This document shows positions 63,737-64,000 of a stretch of 64,000 nt of DNA, one piece after another. The stretch is from Moritella sp. 5 (GTDB taxonomy: Bacteria; Pseudomonadota; Gammaproteobacteria; Enterobacterales; Moritellaceae), in assembly GCF_018219455.1 (NCBI RefSeq), contig NZ_CP056122.1, positions 868,001 through 932,000 of the forward strand, written 5' to 3'. A program made the translations under genes and the position numbers. The notes under the pieces are model-generated. The model was not told the origin of the DNA. It was given only the letters and a program-made list of their open reading frames with translations, and did no database searches. Positions within the stretch are counted from its first letter, which is position 1. Each line of letters opens with the position of its first letter.

Positions 63737-64000
63737 TGGGCTGGATCGCAACGTGGCATCGCATTAAACAAAATCCGATGAATCTAAATCGTTGGCAAAC
63801 CTTTAAACATAATAAACGCGGTTATTGGTCGCTATGGTTGTTCAGTGGGTTATTCTTATTGAGCTTATGTGCCGATATTATTGCGAATGATAAGCCGTTA
63901 TTAGTACGCTATAACGAAAGTTATTACTTACCTATTTTATATAATTATAGCGAGTTGGAATTTGGTGGTGAACTCGATATTCCCGCAGATTATCGTGATG
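63736..64000 (+). CDS. yejE: ABC transporter permease YejE (partial, 3' end outside window)
   Basis: About 88 N-terminal residues; the frame runs off the right edge. Starts [20 protein letters not shown], with the first membrane helix WLFSGLFLLSLCADIIA at about 36-52 and the periplasmic ELEFGGELDIPADYRD. These match the YejE N-terminus. Overlaps yejB by one base. Confidence 0.9.
   Translation, partial: MGWIATWHRIKQNPMNLNRWQTFKHNKRGYWSLWLFSGLFLLSLCADIIANDKPLLVRYNESYYLPILYNYSELEFGGELDIPADYRD

Noticed and set aside
1-64000. CRISPR arrays, tRNA or rRNA genes, insertion sequences, prophage
   Set aside because: No regularly spaced repeats, no cloverleaf-like gene and no transposase, integrase or phage structural product found.

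Overview
The window looks like chromosomal DNA of a low-GC, marine-type gammaproteobacterium. My best guess is Moritella or a close relative (Psychromonas, Shewanella or Vibrio side of the class). This rests on protein resemblance and gene order, not on any search. There are no rRNA or tRNA genes, no CRISPR array and no recognisable IS or prophage. Most of it is core metabolism in an order close to that of Escherichia coli, with accessory genes inserted.

Layout. 0-3.2 kb: 5' part of metK behind a MetJ-type operator, a YfaZ-like outer membrane protein and a ClC chloride transporter. 3.6-5.6 kb: transketolase. 5.7-12.6 kb: panD, panC, panB, folK, pcnB, gluQ, dksA and sfsA, all on the minus strand and in the E. 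coli order; pcnB appears to start at ATT, as in E. coli. 12.6-23.6 kb: an unknown secreted protein, hrpB, rlmF, a DUF1294 protein, an M23 peptidase, arfB, an acetyltransferase, a LysE/RhtB exporter and mrcB (PBP1b). 23.6-33.6 kb: a PACE efflux pump with a divergent LysR regulator, an outer membrane protein, hemL, a DUF6776-like protein, erpA, a DsbB-like oxidoreductase with a 51-residue DUF5993-like partner, DUF423, a porin, a TusA-like protein and an AI-2E/PerM-type permease.

33.3-47.9 kb is the accessory part. It holds a Cys-rich small protein, a secreted HExxH metalloprotease with two discoidin domains, a lipoprotein of ten RCC1-like repeats behind a Ser-rich linker, an RND efflux pair, bcp, a DUF6314-like protein, an M9-type collagenase and a PepSY membrane protein behind a Fur-like site. 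The segment from 43.6 to 47.9 kb interrupts the bcp-gcvR neighbourhood known from E. coli.

47.9-64 kb returns to core genes: gcvR, dapA-bamC, a DUF2897 / M15 peptidase / Rdx cluster, a pseudouridine synthase, transaldolase, the aroF-tyrA operon convergent with pheA, raiA, a GGDEF-EAL protein and the start of yejABE. Together these cover the non-oxidative pentose phosphate pathway (tkt, tal), which supplies erythrose 4-phosphate to aroF, then tyrosine and phenylalanine branches (tyrA, pheA), pantothenate (panBCD), folate (folK), lysine and peptidoglycan (dapA, mrcB, M23, M15), haem and Fe-S supply (hemL, erpA) and RNA-level control (pcnB, dksA, raiA, arfB). Many convergent gene pairs share strong symmetric rho-independent terminators.
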